Of a stretch of 64,000 nt of DNA, positions 61,741-64,000 are shown piece by piece. Both the position numbers and the translations under genes were made by a program. How positions within the stretch are numbered: position 1 is the first letter of the stretch; every line of letters begins with the position of its first letter. Source of the DNA: Sphingobacterium alkalisoli (GTDB taxonomy: Bacteria; Bacteroidota; Bacteroidia; Sphingobacteriales; Sphingobacteriaceae). The stretch is from assembly GCF_005049105.1 (NCBI RefSeq), contig NZ_SUKA01000001.1, positions 992,001 to 1,056,000 on the forward strand, given 5' to 3'. The notes beneath the pieces are model-generated. The model had not been told where the DNA came from, did not search any database, and saw only the letters and a list, made by a program, of their open reading frames with translations.

Positions 61741-61777
61741 AGGCTCCGAGAAGATCTAGGGGATCTTCTCGGAGCCT
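61741..61777. terminator. Bidirectional intrinsic terminator
   Basis: A perfect 16-bp stem, AGGCTCCGAGAAGATC (61741-61756) with GATCTTCTCGGAGCCT (61762-61777) and a 5-nt loop. It lies between the GNAT gene and the converging SusD gene, preceded by AAAA on the minus-strand exit side. Confidence 0.85.
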
Positions 61778-61810
61778 ATATAGCCCTACATTTCAGGTCT
61801 GATACGTTAC

Positions 61811-63874
61811 CTATCTATTGGGTAACCCGTATCCGTTTGTAACTTTACCTTTTGACTGGTCAATAACCGTAAGCGGCATAGGGTGATAATACCGAGGAGC
61901 ATTGGTCTCACGCCCAACTACACCGTCAAGGATCGCAGCTCTGTACATTGCTGGATTGGTCCCGCTGTTGATCGCAATACCCCAATTGACACGTGTGTAA
62001 CCATCAGCTACCAAAGCAGCTGCTTCCGCTCCGTCGGGATCGATATAGGTGTATAGACCCTTGATAGCTAAATTTTTGGCAGAAACTGCGGCATGCGCAG
62101 CAGCGTTCCAATTATATATCCCTCTCCATCCGGGGTATAATGCTGCATTATTCGGATCCGTGCTTTCCTGGGTCACCACAGCAGCCGTGCTGCCCGGGTT
62201 AACCTGGACATGCTTCGTCCAGATATAGTTTGATATTGTACGTCCGCTCGGAAAGGTGTAATAGCCATTGGTTGCCAGGCCTGCCATCATATTTTCCATC
62301 TGTTGGCGCACGGCGATTGCTCTTTCGTTAAATTTTCCGGAGCGAATCATATCCCAGCGGATATCCCCTTCGCCCAATAGCTCTAATTTTCGCTCCGCGT
62401 AGATCGCATCCAGGAGTGCTTCACCGGATAGCGCAGAGATATTATGCGTGTTGTCACCAAATGCTCTTGCACGGATCTGGTTAACCAGATTGACTGCACC
62501 TGCATTGTCCGTACCAAGCACTGCTTTGGCCTCTGCGAGCAATAACATCGCATCGGCCATTCGCATAATCGTATAGTTCATGCCCGATGCCCGGTTGCCA
62601 TTGTTCGAAATTAATGGGTTGTCTCCGCGGTTCTGATCCCACTTGTTGATTGCTGGTCCGCCTCCTCCGATTCGGGTACCCGCACCGAGTGGCATCAACG
62701 CTTCTCTACCCGTGGCTGCGTCACTACCCGTTACGACCATACTTACGTCGCGCCGTTTGTCTCCGTCTTCATAACCGTTGTAAAAGAAAGCTGGAATAAT
62801 GCGGATTGCTGCAAATGTGTTTAGCACAGCAACGGCACCGTTATTGGAGCCGGGGCGACCTTGGGAATAAGGGTGTTCCGAACTCTGTCCCGGCGCACAG
62901 GCTATCTCAAATAGCGATTCTGGACTAGATCTTCTGGAGTTGATATGCTGCCATACAGCCTGAAATGGATTGTTGAAGGCCCGGGAGTCTGTGGTAATCA
63001 AGTTGACAGGACCTCGTATTTCCGCATCGTTAACCGCATTTCCTAAATATTGTTCGGCTATACGGATATAATCTAGATAGTCCGTACGACGGGCGTATTT
63101 ACAGAGCCCGTCATCCGTGCCTTTGGTTTCAAACTGCACATCGCCATATAAGTCCCCCATATCGGTACGGATGGTCTGCCAGCTCCCTGCATGCAAGGCA
63201 ATTTCGCCAATAAGCGCGTGTACATAGGAGCGGCTCAAACGCTCGGCCGTAATGCTACCTTGCCCGATTCTGTACATGCGGGCTTCCACGGCTTGAAGAT
63301 CGGCGATCAACTGATCCATTATTTCAAAACGGGAAGTTAATTCATAGTCTTGTACATATTGATTCTCGTAACCGAATGGGACATCGCCAAAATGGCGCAC
63401 CAGTTCCCAACCGCATAATGCACGTATGGCTTTCGCTTCGCCATATAGATGTGTCCATACATCCGTACCTTCTGCTTGTTCAAGTACACCTTTCTTCTCT
63501 ATGGCATCTGCAATACGGGCGGCACGCGCCAAAATGATATTTAAACTGTTGTATTGCGTGGCCAGACTGCCTATCGCCGTAGCTTCAGGTTGTAGACGGG
63601 CAATAACATTATTTGCCGTAGGAAATTCGCTCATGTACTCCGCATCTGAGCCCAAAGGATCCTGAAAATTATAATTTCCGCCAGCCGCTACATTCGTACG
63701 GTATTCGCCATAACACCAAGATAATGTCTTGTAGGTCTCTTCGGGGCTAGAGGTCACGAATGCATCATCGCTCTCCCCAGGGTTATTAACGTCCAGATAG
63801 TTTTTGCACTGTGTAAACATGGCTAACGTCAATGCTAAACATATATATATAGGTGATTTTTTCATCGTTCTCAT
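61811..63874 (-). CDS. SusD/RagB-family lipoprotein (long form)
   Basis: A 687-residue lipoprotein; ATGs at 63874 and 63865 are both usable, and lipobox MFTQC (Cys near 23) is followed by CKNYLDVNNPGE. SusD landmarks are AKAIRALCGWELVRHFGDVPFGYE, IMRMADAMLLLAEAKAVLGTDNAGAVNLVNQIRAR and YAERKLELLGEGDIRWDMIR. It is longer than the usual 450-600 residues; the additional length lies in inserts near 280-420 and in the C-terminal YPGWRGIYNW region. Its SusC partner lies directly upstream on the same strand at the window edge. Confidence 0.93.
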   Translation of the reverse strand: MRTMKKSPIYICLALTLAMFTQCKNYLDVNNPGESDDAFVTSSPEETYKTLSWCYGEYRTNVAAGGNYNFQDPLGSDAEYMSEFPTANNVIARLQPEATAIGSLATQYNSLNIILARAARIADAIEKKGVLEQAEGTDVWTHLYGEAKAIRALCGWELVRHFGDVPFGYENQYVQDYELTSRFEIMDQLIADLQAVEARMYRIGQGSITAERLSRSYVHALIGEIALHAGSWQTIRTDMGDLYGDVQFETKGTDDGLCKYARRTDYLDYIRIAEQYLGNAVNDAEIRGPVNLITTDSRAFNNPFQAVWQHINSRRSSPESLFEIACAPGQSSEHPYSQGRPGSNNGAVAVLNTFAAIRIIPAFFYNGYEDGDKRRDVSMVVTGSDAATGREALMPLGAGTRIGGGGPAINKWDQNRGDNPLISNNGNRASGMNYTIMRMADAMLLLAEAKAVLGTDNAGAVNLVNQIRARAFGDNTHNISALSGEALLDAIYAERKLELLGEGDIRWDMIRSGKFNERAIAVRQQMENMMAGLATNGYYTFPSGRTISNYIWTKHVQVNPGSTAAVVTQESTDPNNAALYPGWRGIYNWNAAAHAAVSAKNLAIKGLYTYIDPDGAEAAALVADGYTRVNWGIAINSGTNPAMYRAAILDGVVGRETNAPRYYHPMPLTVIDQSKGKVTNGYGLPNR

Positions 63875-63901
63875 CTTAAAAATTTCAATAAATAATCTTG
63901 C

Positions 63902-64000
63902 TTAAAAAGATGCATTTAATCCAAAAGTGTATTGCCGTGGACGTGGGTAAGCTCCCCAGTCAAAGCCCGGTGTCGGATAGCGCGCATTGTTGATATTTGG
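63902..64000 (-). CDS. SusC-family transporter, C-terminal end only
   Basis: The last 32 codons (PNINNARYPTPGFDWGAYPRP...) end in RQYTFGLNASF, the terminal beta-strand signature of SusC barrels, with a stop at 63904-63902. The rest of the gene lies beyond the window. It is followed 27 nt later by its SusD partner. Confidence 0.85.
   Translation of the reverse strand, partial: PNINNARYPTPGFDWGAYPRPRQYTFGLNASF

Overview
The window comes from a member of the Bacteroidota, most likely Sphingobacteriaceae (Sphingobacterium/Pedobacter-like). The evidence is four SusC/SusD-type loci (one running off the right edge), FecR/ECF-sigma pairing, a hybrid two-component (HTCS) regulator, GLPGLI and other Bacteroidota-only families, and several exact matches to the Bacteroidota promoter TTG-N19/20-TAnnTTTG. 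It is chromosomal in character, with accessory patches between nutrient-uptake loci. No rRNA, tRNA, CRISPR array or transposase was seen.

Layout. 1-5.3 kb: an ECF sigma factor with a membrane-protein partner (minus strand), a GLPGLI protein with a TonB-receptor-like barrel, and a stand-alone LytTR protein. 5.8-13.2 kb: a tightly packed plus-strand operon encoding a membrane transglutaminase-like protein, an O-antigen-ligase/TPR membrane protein, a lipoprotein with a JAMM/MPN metalloprotease signature, and three tandem paralogues of an unknown exported protein with a remnant of a fourth. 13.2-16.5 kb: a minus-strand accessory patch with an HTH/cysteine-protease-like fusion, a decayed zeta-toxin/antitoxin pair, a truncated AlbA_2 gene and an HTH regulator, followed by a non-coding leader. 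16.5-21.9 kb: TlpA-SusC-SusD. 22.0-25.5 kb: minus-strand genes, including a small exported peptide, an unknown membrane-anchored protein, an HTTM (SdpB-like) membrane protein and a Crp-type regulator.

25.7-45.9 kb: a polysaccharide utilisation locus (PUL). It starts with a LytTR response regulator and a LytS-type kinase, then a GH28-like beta-helix protein, SusC, SusD, SusE/F, a DUF4832 lipoprotein, GH88, GH2, a GH35-like jelly-roll protein with no catalytic domain, and an HTCS. Two promoters in this PUL carry 21-bp direct repeats ending 19-20 bp upstream of a perfect -7 box, which suggests that the adjacent LytTR system switches them on. The enzyme set points to a uronic-acid-containing polysaccharide (pectin-like), but the substrate cannot be fixed from sequence.

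46.0-49.2 kb: a small accessory cassette with an excisionase-like HTH gene, 32 contiguous degenerate 21-bp repeats with a 105-bp super-period, and five compact genes (44-aa protein, FN3 protein, DUF5675 protein, two small membrane proteins), closed by a strong terminator. 49.3-61.0 kb: ECF sigma, FecR, STN-containing SusC, SusD, DUF4843, PKD-like, TlpA and a trypsin-like protease, probably a sigma-regulated uptake locus for a peptide-type or thiol-linked ligand. 61.1-64.0 kb: a GNAT acetyltransferase, a bidirectional terminator and a minus-strand SusD/SusC pair cut by the window edge.
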